From the NCBI RefSeq assembly GCF_001426485.1, contig NZ_LMET01000001.1:1788505-1852504 (forward strand): 64,000 bases of DNA, written 5' to 3'. Positions 19,815 through 28,020 of this stretch are shown here, in pieces. A program made the position numbers and the translations under genes. This DNA comes from Aeromicrobium sp. Root472D3 (GTDB lineage Bacteria > Actinomycetota > Actinomycetes > Propionibacteriales > Nocardioidaceae). Below the pieces are notes generated by a model. It was not told the origin of the DNA and did not search any database. It saw only the letters and a list, made by a program, of their open reading frames with translations. The number at the start of each line of letters is the position of its first letter. Position 1 is the first letter of the stretch.

Positions 19815-21039
19815 CGACGGGTCCGCCGTGTCGCCGACCGCACTGCGCGCGCGGTTCGCCGAGGCGCTGTCGGAGCTGTACGGCTCCGAGGTGCCGGCCT
19901 ACACGACGCTGGTCGAGGTCTCGGCCGAGGTCAACGCCGACGTCCTGGCCAGCCGCGACGACGCCGAGCGGTTCGGGTCGATCGGCCGGGTCACGGCCGA
20001 GCGGCACGGCGCGATCCGGCTCGGGACGACCGACGAGCTGGCGCAGGTGGCCCGCATCTTCGGGGCCTGCGGCATGTACCCCGTGGGGTTCTACGACCTG
20101 CGCGAGGCGACGCCCGCGATCCCCGTCGTGTCGACGGCGTTCCGGCCGACCGCCCGGCCCGAGCTCGACGAGAACCCGTTCCGCGTGTTCACGTCGCTGC
20201 TCGTGGTCGACGACCGACGGTTCTGCGACGAGGGGCTGGAGGCCGAGCTGCGGGAGTTCCTCGCGGCCCGGACGCTGTTCCCCGGCGAGCTGCTCGAGCT
20301 GGCCGACCACATGGAGGGCGAGCACGAGCTGACGTCCGCCCAGGCCGACCGGTTCCTCGAGCTGGCGACGGCCGCGTTCGCGCTGTCGCCCGAGCCCGTC
20401 GACCGTGCCTGGTACGCGCGGCTCGAGGAGGTGTCGAGCGTCGCGGCCGACATCGGCGGCGTCGCGTCGACGCACATCAACCACCTGACGCCGCGGGTGC
20501 TCGACATCGACGACCTCTACGCGCGGATGTCCGAGCGGGGCATCGAGATGATCGACCGCATCCAGGGGCCGCCGCGCGCCGAGGGCGGACGGCCCGACGT
20601 CCTGCTGCGCCAGACGTCGTTCCGGGCGCTGGCCGAGCCGCGGACGTTCCGCGAGCCCGACGGCTCGCTGGCGTCCGGCGACCTGCGGGTGCGGTTCGGC
20701 GAGGTCGAGGCCAGGGGAGTCGCCCTGACGCCCAGGGGCCGCGACCTGTACGACGCGCAGGGCGTCGACGCGTTCCCGTCCACCGACGTCGAGCTCGACG
20801 CGGCCGATCTGGCGTACTACGCGCGGGCCGGCGACGGCACGCTGCAGCCGATCGTCTACGAGGACTTCCTGCCGAAGTCGGCGGCGGGCATCTTCGCGTC
20901 CAACCTGACGGGCGACGGCTCGGTCGACGGCTCGCGCGAGGGCACGGTCCGCGACGCGAGCTGGCTGCAGGACGTCCTCGGCCGCACCCTGCACGATCCG
21001 TACGACCTCTACGAGGCCGAGCGCGCCGCGACGCGGTGA
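19807..21039 (+). CDS. hglS: 2-oxoadipate dioxygenase/decarboxylase (HglS, DUF1338)
   Basis: 410 aa from a TTG overlapping the ALDH stop by 8 bp (a GTG 7 codons in is the alternative). DUF1338/YdcJ enzymes convert 2-oxoadipate to D-2-hydroxyglutarate and CO2 with a non-haem metal. Likely metal ligands are His67 in ERHGAIRL, His223 or His226 in STHINHLTPRVLDID, and a Glu in RFGEVEARGVALT. The Arg in HGAIR probably binds the substrate carboxylate. With the two upstream genes this gives lysine to aminoadipate, then, after a transaminase not encoded here, 2-oxoadipate to 2-hydroxyglutarate and the TCA cycle. Confidence 0.85.
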   Translation: MSDDGSAVSPTALRARFAEALSELYGSEVPAYTTLVEVSAEVNADVLASRDDAERFGSIGRVTAERHGAIRLGTTDELAQVARIFGACGMYPVGFYDLREATPAIPVVSTAFRPTARPELDENPFRVFTSLLVVDDRRFCDEGLEAELREFLAARTLFPGELLELADHMEGEHELTSAQADRFLELATAAFALSPEPVDRAWYARLEEVSSVAADIGGVASTHINHLTPRVLDIDDLYARMSERGIEMIDRIQGPPRAEGGRPDVLLRQTSFRALAEPRTFREPDGSLASGDLRVRFGEVEARGVALTPRGRDLYDAQGVDAFPSTDVELDAADLAYYARAGDGTLQPIVYEDFLPKSAAGIFASNLTGDGSVDGSREGTVRDASWLQDVLGRTLHDPYDLYEAERAATR

Positions 21040-21113
21040 CCTGGCGACCTGTCCTCCACGGGAGCGGTGACCTGGCGACCTGTCCTCCGCCGGGACACGT
21101 CGCCAGGTCACCG
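21033..21113. repeat. tandem 25-bp repeats plus inverted copy (alternative hairpins)
   Basis: Two identical 25-bp copies (21033-21057 and 21064-21088) are followed by an inverted copy (21093-21113, one mismatch over 21 bp). Either copy can pair with the inverted arm, so two mutually exclusive stems are possible. It lies at the convergence of hglS and the DUF429 gene, and probably functions as a terminator. The first copy covers the hglS stop codon. Confidence 0.85.
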
Positions 21114-21121
21114 TCTCGTGG

Positions 21122-21778
21122 TCAGGTCCAGATGGCGGGGTGCGGACGGTCGCGGGGCTCGGGAGGGAGACGCTCGGCGACGCCGTCGGCGACCCTGCGG
21201 GCGGTCCAGGCGGTCGCCGCCGCGTCGAGGACGTCGTCGACCGCGACGCCCCGCCGGCGCTCGGCCACGACGTCGATGCCGTGCGCGGCCAGCAGCGCGC
21301 GGCGCAGCGCCTCGCCCGGGGCGGTGGTCTTGCCGTCGACCAGCATGCCGCCGTTCATGGCCGCGAAGCACACCTCGGGGTGCGCCTCGACGACCGGCAC
21401 GCCGGGATCGGACGTCAGCCAGTCGTGCACGTCGCGGATCTTCGGCACGAGGTACCACGTCTGCTTGCTGAGCCCCAGGCCCAGCGCGGCCCTGTTGGCC
21501 GCGTTGGCGGCGGGGTAGTCGGCGGCGTCGAGCACCGCTGCGGCGGGCGCGTTGAACACCGTCGACGCGCGGCCCGGCAGGAGACGGCGGGCCAGCCCCT
21601 CGGCGACCCGTGGCACGTCGGCTGGCAGCCCGATCGGGATGTCGATCGCGACGGCCTCGACGGGCCCCGCGGCCTCGACGAGCTCGGCGATCGTCGCCGC
21701 GACCAGCACGTCGGTGGAGCCGTCCCACCGCACGCCGACCCAGCCCAGCCTGCACCCGTCGACCCCCAGCACCGCCAT
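21122..21778 (-). CDS. DUF429 protein (predicted RNase H-like nuclease)
   Basis: 218 aa. The first strand carries VLGVDGCRLGWVGVRWDG and the second AVAIDIPIGLPAD, the acidic RNase H-like pattern of DUF429. STVFNAPAAAVLDA, KQTWYLVPKIRDVHDW and VEAHPEVCFAAMNGG complete the family signature. The molecular role is not established. The ATG at 21778 is used; upstream frames overlap the divergent VOC gene. It is divergent from that gene with 51 bp between starts. Confidence 0.85.
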   Translation of the reverse strand: MAVLGVDGCRLGWVGVRWDGSTDVLVAATIAELVEAAGPVEAVAIDIPIGLPADVPRVAEGLARRLLPGRASTVFNAPAAAVLDAADYPAANAANRAALGLGLSKQTWYLVPKIRDVHDWLTSDPGVPVVEAHPEVCFAAMNGGMLVDGKTTAPGEALRRALLAAHGIDVVAERRRGVAVDDVLDAAATAWTARRVADGVAERLPPEPRDRPHPAIWT

Positions 21779-21829
21779 GCGCCGATCCTGCCACTGGAAT
21801 CCGTCGGCGGCCTGCGGGACGCTGTCGTC

Positions 21830-22261
21830 ATGCCGAAGACCGTCCAGATCACGATCGACTGCTCCGACCCCGCGGCGCTGGCCGCCTTCTGGGCCCAGGC
21901 CCTCGACTACGAGGTGCAGGGGCCACCGCCGGGCTTCGACTCCTGGGACGACGCGCTGCAGGCGTTCGGCGTGCCGCCCGACCAGCGCAACTCCCGCTCG
22001 GCCGTCATCGCGGACGGCCTGCCACGGGTGTTCTTCCAGCGGGTGCCGGAGGGCAGGACCGGCAAGAACCGCCTGCACCTCGACGTCCGGGCGGCCCCGG
22101 GCCTGGTGGGTGACGAGCGCATGGAGGCGCTCGAGGCCGAGGCCGCGCGTCTGGAGGCCATCGGGGCCCGACGCGCCTACCGGGTCGAGCCTGACGGCCG
22201 CATGGAGCACGGCTTCATCACGATGCACGATCCCGAGGGCAACGAGTTCTGCCTCGACTGA
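21830..22261 (+). CDS. VOC/glyoxalase-like domain protein
   Basis: 143 aa. A two-module VOC fold: VQITIDCSDPAALAAFWAQAL at the N-terminus, KNRLHLDVRA as the second strand, and HDPEGNEFCLD at the C-terminus, the typical metal-ligand or structural positions of glyoxalase-like proteins. Family members include antibiotic-binding proteins and dioxygenases; substrate unknown. It is likely a monocistronic transcript divergent from the DUF429 gene. Confidence 0.85.
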   Translation: MPKTVQITIDCSDPAALAAFWAQALDYEVQGPPPGFDSWDDALQAFGVPPDQRNSRSAVIADGLPRVFFQRVPEGRTGKNRLHLDVRAAPGLVGDERMEALEAEAARLEAIGARRAYRVEPDGRMEHGFITMHDPEGNEFCLD

Positions 22262-22343
22262 GGCCTGCGCGTGGTCGGGTGCGCGGGCCGGCCGTGGCGC
22301 GGCGGGTGGCGCAAACGTCCCCGCCGCACGGCACAATGGACGG

Positions 22344-23072
22344 GTGAGTCTCTACCGCGACACCGGCATCGTGCTGCGGGTCCACAAGCTGGGTGAAGCC
22401 GATCGCATCATCACGCTCCTGACCCGGCAGCGCGGCATCGTGCGCGCCGTGGGCAAGGGGGTCCGCAAGACGACGTCGCGCTTCGGTGCGCGGCTCGAGC
22501 CGTTCATGCACGTCGACGTGCAGCTCGCCGAGGGGCGCTCGCTCGACATCATCACGCAGGTCGAGACCGTCAACGCCTTCGCCAAGGACCTCGGGCTCGA
22601 CTACGAGGCCTACACCGCCGGCACCGCGATGCTCGAGACCGCCGAGCGGCTGGTGCAGGAGGACGGCGAGCCCGCCGTCGCCCAGTTCCAGCTGCTGGTC
22701 GGCGCCCTGCGCGCGCTGCGCCAGCGCACCATGGCACCGGGACTGATCCTCGACTCGTACCAGCTGCGGGCCCTGTCGATCGCCGGCTACGCGCCGACGT
22801 TCGACGGGTGCGCGCGCTGCGGCGAGGAGGGCCCGCACCGCAACTTCCACGCCGCATCGGGCGGCATGCTGTGCGACGACTGCCGCGTCGCCGGCTCGGC
22901 CGCCCCGTCGCCGTTCACCGTCACGCTGCTGGCCGGGCTGCTCAGCGGCGACTGGCCGACCGTCGGCACGGCCGACGAGCGGTCGCGGCGCGAGGCCAGC
23001 AGCATCGTCAGCGCCTACCTGTCGTGGCACCTCGAGCGGGGGCTGCGCTCGCTCAGCCACGTCGACCGGTGA
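22344..23072 (+). CDS. recO: DNA repair protein RecO
   Basis: 242 aa, GTG start; a -10-like CACAAT lies 6 nt upstream. Recombination mediator that anneals ssDNA and loads RecA with RecR. The N-terminal OB fold is [25 protein letters not shown] with [13 protein letters not shown]-terminal helical domain carries a zinc finger ([13 protein letters not shown], then LCDDC). It is coupled to uppS by a GTGA overlap, a conserved actinobacterial pairing. Confidence 0.95.
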   Translation: MSLYRDTGIVLRVHKLGEADRIITLLTRQRGIVRAVGKGVRKTTSRFGARLEPFMHVDVQLAEGRSLDIITQVETVNAFAKDLGLDYEAYTAGTAMLETAERLVQEDGEPAVAQFQLLVGALRALRQRTMAPGLILDSYQLRALSIAGYAPTFDGCARCGEEGPHRNFHAASGGMLCDDCRVAGSAAPSPFTVTLLAGLLSGDWPTVGTADERSRREASSIVSAYLSWHLERGLRSLSHVDR

Positions 23073-23833
23073 GGCGTCCGGTGCGCCGCCCGGTGCCGCA
23101 CGCCTCGGGAGCCACGCCGCCCAGCATCCCGGTGGCGCAGGTGCCGCGGCACGTCGCGATCGTCATGGACGGCAACGGCCGCTGGGCCAAGCAGCGCGGC
23201 CTGCCCCGCACGGCGGGTCACGAGATGGGCGAGGCGGCGCTGTTCGACGTCGTCGAGGGCGCGATCGAGATCGGCGTCAAGGCCGTGTCGGCGTACGCGT
23301 TCTCGACCGAGAACTGGAAGCGCTCGCCCGACGAGGTCCGGTTCCTGATGGGCTTCAACCGCGACGTCATCCGCCGTCGGCGCGACGAGATGCACGAGCT
23401 GGGGGTGCGGGTGCGCTGGGCCGGTCGTCGGCCGCGCCTGTGGCGCAGCGTCATCAAGGAGCTCGAGACCGCCGAGGAGCTGACCCGCGACAACGACGTG
23501 CTGACGCTGACGATGTGCGTCAACTACGGCGGGCGCGCCGAGATCGCCGACGCCGCGGCGGCGCTGGCCCGCGACGTCGCGGCGGGGCGGGTCAACCCCG
23601 ACAAGGTCACCGAGAAGACGTTCGCGCGCTACCTCGACGAGCCCGACATGGAGGACGTCGACCTGTTCTGGCGCACGTCCGGCGAGCAGCGCACCAGCAA
23701 CTTCCTGCTGTGGCAGTCGGCGTACGCCGAGATGGTGTTCAGCGACATCGCGTGGCCTGACGTCGACCGCCGCGCCCTGTGGGCCGCCGTCGAGGAGTAC
23801 GCGGCGCGCAACCGCCGCTACGGCAGCGCCTGA
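23069..23833 (+). CDS. uppS: isoprenyl (cis-polyprenyl) diphosphate synthase
   Basis: 254 aa from a GTG overlapping the recO stop. It makes the long-chain polyprenyl diphosphate carrier for cell-wall synthesis. Catalytic motif [17 protein letters not shown] (metal-binding Asp), then [11 protein letters not shown] and the C-terminal [19 protein letters not shown] and ELVFSD-like [12 protein letters not shown]. The basic N-terminal extension of about 25 aa is common in actinobacterial UppS. The chain length of the product cannot be read from sequence. Confidence 0.95.
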   Translation: MRRPVRRPVPHASGATPPSIPVAQVPRHVAIVMDGNGRWAKQRGLPRTAGHEMGEAALFDVVEGAIEIGVKAVSAYAFSTENWKRSPDEVRFLMGFNRDVIRRRRDEMHELGVRVRWAGRRPRLWRSVIKELETAEELTRDNDVLTLTMCVNYGGRAEIADAAAALARDVAAGRVNPDKVTEKTFARYLDEPDMEDVDLFWRTSGEQRTSNFLLWQSAYAEMVFSDIAWPDVDRRALWAAVEEYAARNRRYGSA

Positions 23834-23855
23834 CCCGTTGTCGTCCGCGGACGCG

Positions 23856-24284
23856 CTACGGCAGCGCCTGCACCTCGGGCCACGGCGCGGTGCCCGCGAG
23901 GACGTCCTCGATCGTGGCGCGGAAGCCGGGGCAGCGCGTCACGTCGTGCGCCTCGCACTCGAAGGCGTGCAGCGTCATGGCGCGCGACAGCCGCATCTCC
24001 TCCATGCGGCGGTCGAGGTCGGCCAGGTGCTCCTGCAGCACGGCGTGGCGCTTGGGCCCGTGGTCGTCGTCGAGCAGCACGGCGATCTGGTCGAGCGTCA
24101 TGCCGGCGGCCTTGCTGCGCAGGATGACGGCGATGCGCACGAGGTCGTCGTCGCCGTAGCGCCGCCGGTCGGCTCCGTCGCGCTCCGGCCGCAGCAGCCC
24201 CTTGTCCTCCCAGTGCCGCAGCACGTGGGTGTCGAGGCCGAACCGGGCCGCCGTGTCGCCGATCGAGCGCAGACTTGACTTCAT
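23856..24284 (-). CDS. MerR-family transcriptional regulator
   Basis: 142 aa. Winged helix-turn-helix at the N-terminus (LRSIGDTAARFGLDTHVLRHWEDKGLL), wing RRRYGDDDLVRI, and a coiled dimerisation helix (about residues 75-105). The C-terminus has Cys at FECEAHDVTRCPGF that could sense redox state or metal (inference). Its start codon lies inside a 16-bp palindrome that also faces the divergent flavoprotein gene, so autoregulation and control of that gene are likely. The mRNA appears to be leaderless or nearly so. Confidence 0.85.
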   Translation of the reverse strand: MKSSLRSIGDTAARFGLDTHVLRHWEDKGLLRPERDGADRRRYGDDDLVRIAVILRSKAAGMTLDQIAVLLDDDHGPKRHAVLQEHLADLDRRMEEMRLSRAMTLHAFECEAHDVTRCPGFRATIEDVLAGTAPWPEVQALP

Positions 24285-24295
24285 GTCGACATGAA
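24280..24295. promoter_or_regulatory. 16-bp palindromic operator (MerR-type promoter)
   Basis: Perfect palindrome TTCATGTCGACATGAA. A -35-like TTGACT (24274-24279) directly precedes it, so the dyad lies in the spacer of the promoter for the TrxR-like gene, the standard MerR arrangement. The MerR start codon (24284, minus) is inside the dyad. Confidence 0.75.
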
Positions 24296-24342
24296 CTCAC
24301 ACGATGAAGGAGTCACGCAACCCACGACCCCAGGAGATCACC

Positions 24343-25191
24343 ATGCACGACGTCATCGTCATCGGCGGCGGACCCGCCGGCCTGCAGTCAGCCCTCACCC
24401 TCGGACGCATGCACCGCGACGTGCTGCTGCTCGACTCCGGTGAGTACCGGAACGCCACGGTCGACCATGCCCACAACTACGCGACGCACGACGGCATCGC
24501 GCCCGCCGAGTTCCGGCGTCTCGCCCGGGCCGACCTGGCGGCCTACGCGACGGTCGAGGTGCGCGAGGCGAGGGCCGAGCGCGTCGAGCGCGACGGCGAC
24601 GGCTTCGCGGTGCACGTCGGCGGGACGACCGAGCGTGCGGCCGCCCTCGTGCTCGCCACCGGCGTGAGGGACGCCCTGCCCGACATCCCCGGACTGGCCG
24701 GGGCCTGGGGCAAGGAGATCGCCGCCTGCCCGTTCTGCCACGGACACGAGACGGCGGGGCAGCGGGTCGCCCTCGACCTCGAGGGGCCGCACCTCGACCG
24801 CCTCACCGCGATGCTGGGCCGCATCGGAGCCGAGCTGGTCGACGTCCACGGTCGGGTGCGCAGCATCGCCCGCGTCGACGGTGGCCTCGACCTGACCCTC
24901 GACGACGGCGGGACGCTGCGGGTCGGCGGCATGTTCATCGCGCCGACGTTCAGCCAGTCGGCACCGTTCGCCGAGCAGCTCGGCCTCGAGCTCAACGACT
25001 CGGGCTGCGTCCGCGTCGACGCCTTCCAGGCGACCTCGGTCCCCGGCGTGTTCGCCGCCGGCGACGCGGCTCACGTGCCGGCGCTGCCCGTGCCGATGTC
25101 GTCGATCATCACGTCGCAGGCCGCCGGCATGGTCGCCGGCGCGGCCGCCGTGCAGCACCTGCTCGCCCGCGAGGCCGCCCCGGTCGGCTAG
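24343..25191 (+). CDS. TrxR-like FAD-dependent disulfide oxidoreductase
   Basis: 282 aa. The ATG at 24343 has AGGAG 6 nt upstream. FAD site VIVIGGGPAGLQSALTLGRM, redox-active CPFCHGHE (CxxC), and the second FAD motif GVFAAGDAAHVPALPVP. Where thioredoxin reductases carry the GxGxxA NADPH motif, this protein reads AGQRVALDLEGPHLDRL, so the nucleotide site appears lost. That resembles GliT-type dithiol oxidases that use oxygen, but a different reductant is possible. It is under a MerR-type promoter facing the adjacent regulator. Confidence 0.82.
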   Translation: MHDVIVIGGGPAGLQSALTLGRMHRDVLLLDSGEYRNATVDHAHNYATHDGIAPAEFRRLARADLAAYATVEVREARAERVERDGDGFAVHVGGTTERAAALVLATGVRDALPDIPGLAGAWGKEIAACPFCHGHETAGQRVALDLEGPHLDRLTAMLGRIGAELVDVHGRVRSIARVDGGLDLTLDDGGTLRVGGMFIAPTFSQSAPFAEQLGLELNDSGCVRVDAFQATSVPGVFAAGDAAHVPALPVPMSSIITSQAAGMVAGAAAVQHLLAREAAPVG

Positions 25192-25218
25192 GCGTCGAGG
25201 GGCCCCGGCCAGGACCGA

Positions 25219-25224
25219 TAGGCT
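25219..25224 (+). promoter_or_regulatory. -10 element (TAGGCT), leaderless promoter of the FAH-gltX operon
   Basis: TAGGCT ends 8 nt before the ATG of the FAH-family gene; no ribosome-binding site fits between. Confidence 0.55.
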
Positions 25225-25232
25225 GGGGTCCT

Positions 25233-26015
25233 ATGCGTATCGCCAGGTTTGCCGGGGACGACGATCCTCGTTTCGGAGTCATCGGGGACGACAACGGTGT
25301 CCCCACCATCGCCGTGCTGAACGGGGACCCGCTCTACGCGGGCCTCAACCTCAGCGGCCAGAAGATCCCGCTCGCGGACGTCCGGCTGCTCGCGCCGGTC
25401 ATCCCGCGCAGCAAGGTCGTGTGCGTCGGCAGGAACTACGCCAAGCACGCCGCCGAGCTGGGCAACGACGTGCCCGAGGAGCCGCTGATCTTCCTCAAGC
25501 CCAACACCAGCGTCATCGGGCCCGGTGAGCCGATCTTCTACCCCGAGCAGAGCAGCGACGTGCAGTTCGAGGGCGAGCTCGCGGTCGTCATCGGACGCAT
25601 CTGCCGCGACGTCCCGGCCGACGACGCGAAGAAGGTCATCTTCGGCTACACCGTCGCCAACGACGTCACGGCGCGCGACCTGCAGAACAAGGACGGCCAG
25701 TGGGCCCGCGCGAAGGGCTTCGACACGTTCTGCCCCCTCGGGCCGTGGATCGAGACCGACTTCGACCCGTCCGACGTCCGCGTGTCGACCGAGCTCGGCG
25801 GCGAGACCAAGCAGGACGGTCGCACGTCCGACATGGTCTTCACGGTGCCCGACGTCATCGCCTACGTCTCGTCCTTCATGACGCTGCTGCCCGGCGACGT
25901 CATCCTCACCGGAACGCCCGACGGCGTCGGCCCCATGCAGGTCGGCGACAGCGTCAGCGTGACGGTCGAGGGCATCGGCACCCTCACGAACCAGGTGGTC
26001 TCCCGCAATGACTGA
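25233..26015 (+). CDS. fumarylacetoacetate hydrolase family protein
   Basis: 260 aa. Metal-binding FAH fold: [31 protein letters not shown], and the acidic ligands in [13 protein letters not shown], followed by NDVTARDLQ and [15 protein letters not shown]. Family members hydrolyse or decarboxylate acylpyruvates and oxaloacetate. This gene is conserved directly upstream of gltX in actinobacteria, with an ATGA-type 8-bp overlap here. The exact substrate is uncertain. Confidence 0.9.
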   Translation: MRIARFAGDDDPRFGVIGDDNGVPTIAVLNGDPLYAGLNLSGQKIPLADVRLLAPVIPRSKVVCVGRNYAKHAAELGNDVPEEPLIFLKPNTSVIGPGEPIFYPEQSSDVQFEGELAVVIGRICRDVPADDAKKVIFGYTVANDVTARDLQNKDGQWARAKGFDTFCPLGPWIETDFDPSDVRVSTELGGETKQDGRTSDMVFTVPDVIAYVSSFMTLLPGDVILTGTPDGVGPMQVGDSVSVTVEGIGTLTNQVVSRND

Positions 26016-27516
26016 CATCTCGACCGGCTCCCCGTCCCGTCCCGTCGTGGCGCGCTTCTGCCCGTCCCCGACCGGCAACCCGCACGTCGGCATGGCCCGC
26101 ACGGCCCTGTTCAGCTGGGCGTTCGCGCGCCACCACGGTGGACGGTTCGTGTTCCGCATCGAGGACACCGACACGTCGCGCGACAACGAGGAGTCGTACG
26201 CGCTGCTCGTCGAGGTCATGCACTGGCTCGGCCTCGACTGGGACGAGGGCCCCGAGGTCGGCGGCCCGAACGGCCCCTACCGCCAGTCCGAGCGCATGGA
26301 CGTCTACGCCGACGTGGCCCAGCAGCTGCTCGACGCGGGCTACGCCTACAAGGCGTACGACTCCGCCGAGGAGCTCGAGGCCCGCCGCAACGCGGCCCGG
26401 GCCGCCGGCAGGCCGAGCGGCTACGACGGCCTGCACCGCGACCTGACGCCCGAGCAGGCCGCCGCGTACGAGGCCGAGGGCCGCGAGCCCGTCATCCGCT
26501 TCAAGATGCCGCAGAAGGACTGGACGTTCACCGACCTGGTCCGCGGCGAGATCACGTTCGGCGCCGAGAACGTGCAGGACTTCGTGATCGTCCGAGCCAA
26601 CGGCCAGCCGCTCTACACGCTGACCAACCCCACCGACGACGCGCTGATGGGCGTGACGCACGTGCTGCGCGGCGAGGACCTGCTGAGCTCGACGCCCCGC
26701 CAGATCGCGCTGTACGAGGCGTTCGCCGAGATCGGCATCGGGGGAGGGTTCACCCCCGAGTTCGGCCACCTGCCGTTCGTGATGGGCGAGGGCAACCGCA
26801 AGCTCTCGAAGCGCGATCCCGAGTCGAACCTGCTCGACTACAAGCCGAAGGGCTTCCTGCCCGAGGGCCTGCTCAACTACATGGCCCTGCTCGGCTGGTC
26901 GATCGCCGACGACCGCGACGTCTTCAGCATCCCCGAGATGGTCGAGGCCTTCGAGATCGGCAGCGTCAACGCCAGCCCCGCGCGCTTCGACATCAAGAAG
27001 GCCGAGGCGATCAACGGCTCGCACGTGCGCCTGCTGAGCGAGAGCGAGCTGCGCGACCGCCTGGTGCCGTACTTCCAGGACGCCGGGCTGATCGACGAGG
27101 TGCCGACCGAGACGCAGCTGGGGGTGCTGGCCGCGGCGACGCCGCTGGTCCACGAGCGCATGACGTTGCTCACGGAGGCCGTCGACATGCTGCGCTTCCT
27201 GTTCGTCTCCGACGACGAGTTCTCGGTCGACGAGGCCGACGCGGCCAAGAACCTCGACGAGAAGGGGCTCGAGGTCGTGCGCGCCGCCCGCGATGCGCTC
27301 GACGCGATCCCCGGCACCGCCGAGTGGACCACCAGCACGATCGAGGGCGCCCTGCGGGTCACGCTGATCGACGGCATGGGTCTCAAGCCGCGCCTGGCAT
27401 TCGGGCCCGTTCGCGTCGCCGCGACGGGCAGCCGCATCTCCCCGCCGCTGTTCGAGTCGCTCGAGCTGCTCGGCCACCGCCGGACGATCGCGCGCCTGGA
27501 CGCCGCGCTGGGGTGA
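26008..27516 (+). CDS. gltX: glutamate--tRNA ligase
   Basis: 502 aa. Class I synthetase charging tRNA-Glu. The HIGH-like motif is HVGM in [19 protein letters not shown] (from residue 18); KLSKR (265-269) is the KMSKS equivalent. [14 protein letters not shown] and [14 protein letters not shown] are typical of GluRS. The C-terminal anticodon-binding domain is complete. The start ATG overlaps the FAH stop. It lies just upstream of tRNA-Gln and tRNA-Glu. In organisms without GlnRS it may also misacylate tRNA-Gln for the GatCAB route (inference). Confidence 0.97.
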   Translation: MTDISTGSPSRPVVARFCPSPTGNPHVGMARTALFSWAFARHHGGRFVFRIEDTDTSRDNEESYALLVEVMHWLGLDWDEGPEVGGPNGPYRQSERMDVYADVAQQLLDAGYAYKAYDSAEELEARRNAARAAGRPSGYDGLHRDLTPEQAAAYEAEGREPVIRFKMPQKDWTFTDLVRGEITFGAENVQDFVIVRANGQPLYTLTNPTDDALMGVTHVLRGEDLLSSTPRQIALYEAFAEIGIGGGFTPEFGHLPFVMGEGNRKLSKRDPESNLLDYKPKGFLPEGLLNYMALLGWSIADDRDVFSIPEMVEAFEIGSVNASPARFDIKKAEAINGSHVRLLSESELRDRLVPYFQDAGLIDEVPTETQLGVLAAATPLVHERMTLLTEAVDMLRFLFVSDDEFSVDEADAAKNLDEKGLEVVRAARDALDAIPGTAEWTTSTIEGALRVTLIDGMGLKPRLAFGPVRVAATGSRISPPLFESLELLGHRRTIARLDAALG

Positions 27517-27522
27517 CCCGGT

Positions 27523-27552
27523 TTGGGCTGCGGGCGTCCCGTCGGGTAAAGT
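27523..27552 (+). promoter_or_regulatory. promoter of the tRNA-Gln gene
   Basis: TTGGGC (27523-27528) and TAAAGT (27547-27552) with an 18-bp spacer, 33 nt upstream of mature tRNA-Gln. Good sigma-70-type match for a stable RNA. Confidence 0.6.
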
Positions 27553-27584
27553 CTGACCTCGGTTCGGACAGCGTCCGCAGCCAG

Positions 27585-27656
27585 TGGGATATGGTGTAAT
27601 TGGCAACACAGCGGTTTCTGGTACCGCCATTCTAGGTTCGAGTCCTAGTATCCCAG
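27585..27656 (+). tRNA. tRNA-Gln(CUG)
   Basis: 72 nt, CCA not encoded. The acceptor stem TGGGATA pairs with TATCCCA; the anticodon stem GCGGT/ACCGC holds loop TTCTGGT with anticodon CTG; the T-arm contains GGTTCGAGTCC. It reads CAG codons, the dominant Gln codon in this GC-rich genome. Confidence 0.95.
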
Positions 27657-27721
27657 CGACACCCTCCGAACAGCCTGCGAAGGGCTTTTGGTAGGGTTCT
27701 CGAGGTCGCAAGACCACCCAT

Positions 27722-27797
27722 GGCCCCGTTGTGTAGCGGCCTAGCACGTCGCCCTCTCAAGGCGGTAGCGCGGGTTCGAATCCCGTCGGGGCTACCA
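27722..27797 (+). tRNA. tRNA-Glu(CUC)
   Basis: 76 nt with an encoded CCA. Acceptor GGCCCCG pairs with CGGGGCT (one G-T pair); the anticodon loop CTCTCAA gives anticodon CTC, reading GAG. T-loop GGTTCGAATCC. It is followed within 6 nt by a strong terminator. Confidence 0.95.
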
Positions 27798-27802
27798 TGG
27801 AC

Positions 27803-27842
27803 AAGACCCCCTGATCAGCCGAAGCGCTGGCCAGGGGGTCTT
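27803..27842 (+). terminator. terminator after tRNA-Glu
   Basis: Perfect 11-bp arms AAGACCCCCTG (27803-27813) and the complement (27832-27842), with an inner CAGC/GCTG stem, followed by TCTGTAT. Confidence 0.85.
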
Positions 27843-28020
27843 CTGTATCTCGGGACGTCCCAGGACCGGCCGTTCCCGTGACGGATCGAGGTCGTTGCCC
27901 GATCATTTCCTGCAGCAACGATCTTGAAACGTCCCTGACATGAGGTCGGGGCATCATCAGCCACGATCCGTCGACCCAGGGGTGGGGTTCCAACGCGGGC
28001 ACGACTCCGAGGGAGGGCGC

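Noticed and set aside
27801-28020. A promoter (TTGAAA at 27924) for the M1 peptidase gene.
   Set aside because: No convincing -10 hexamer at the right spacing; left unannotated.
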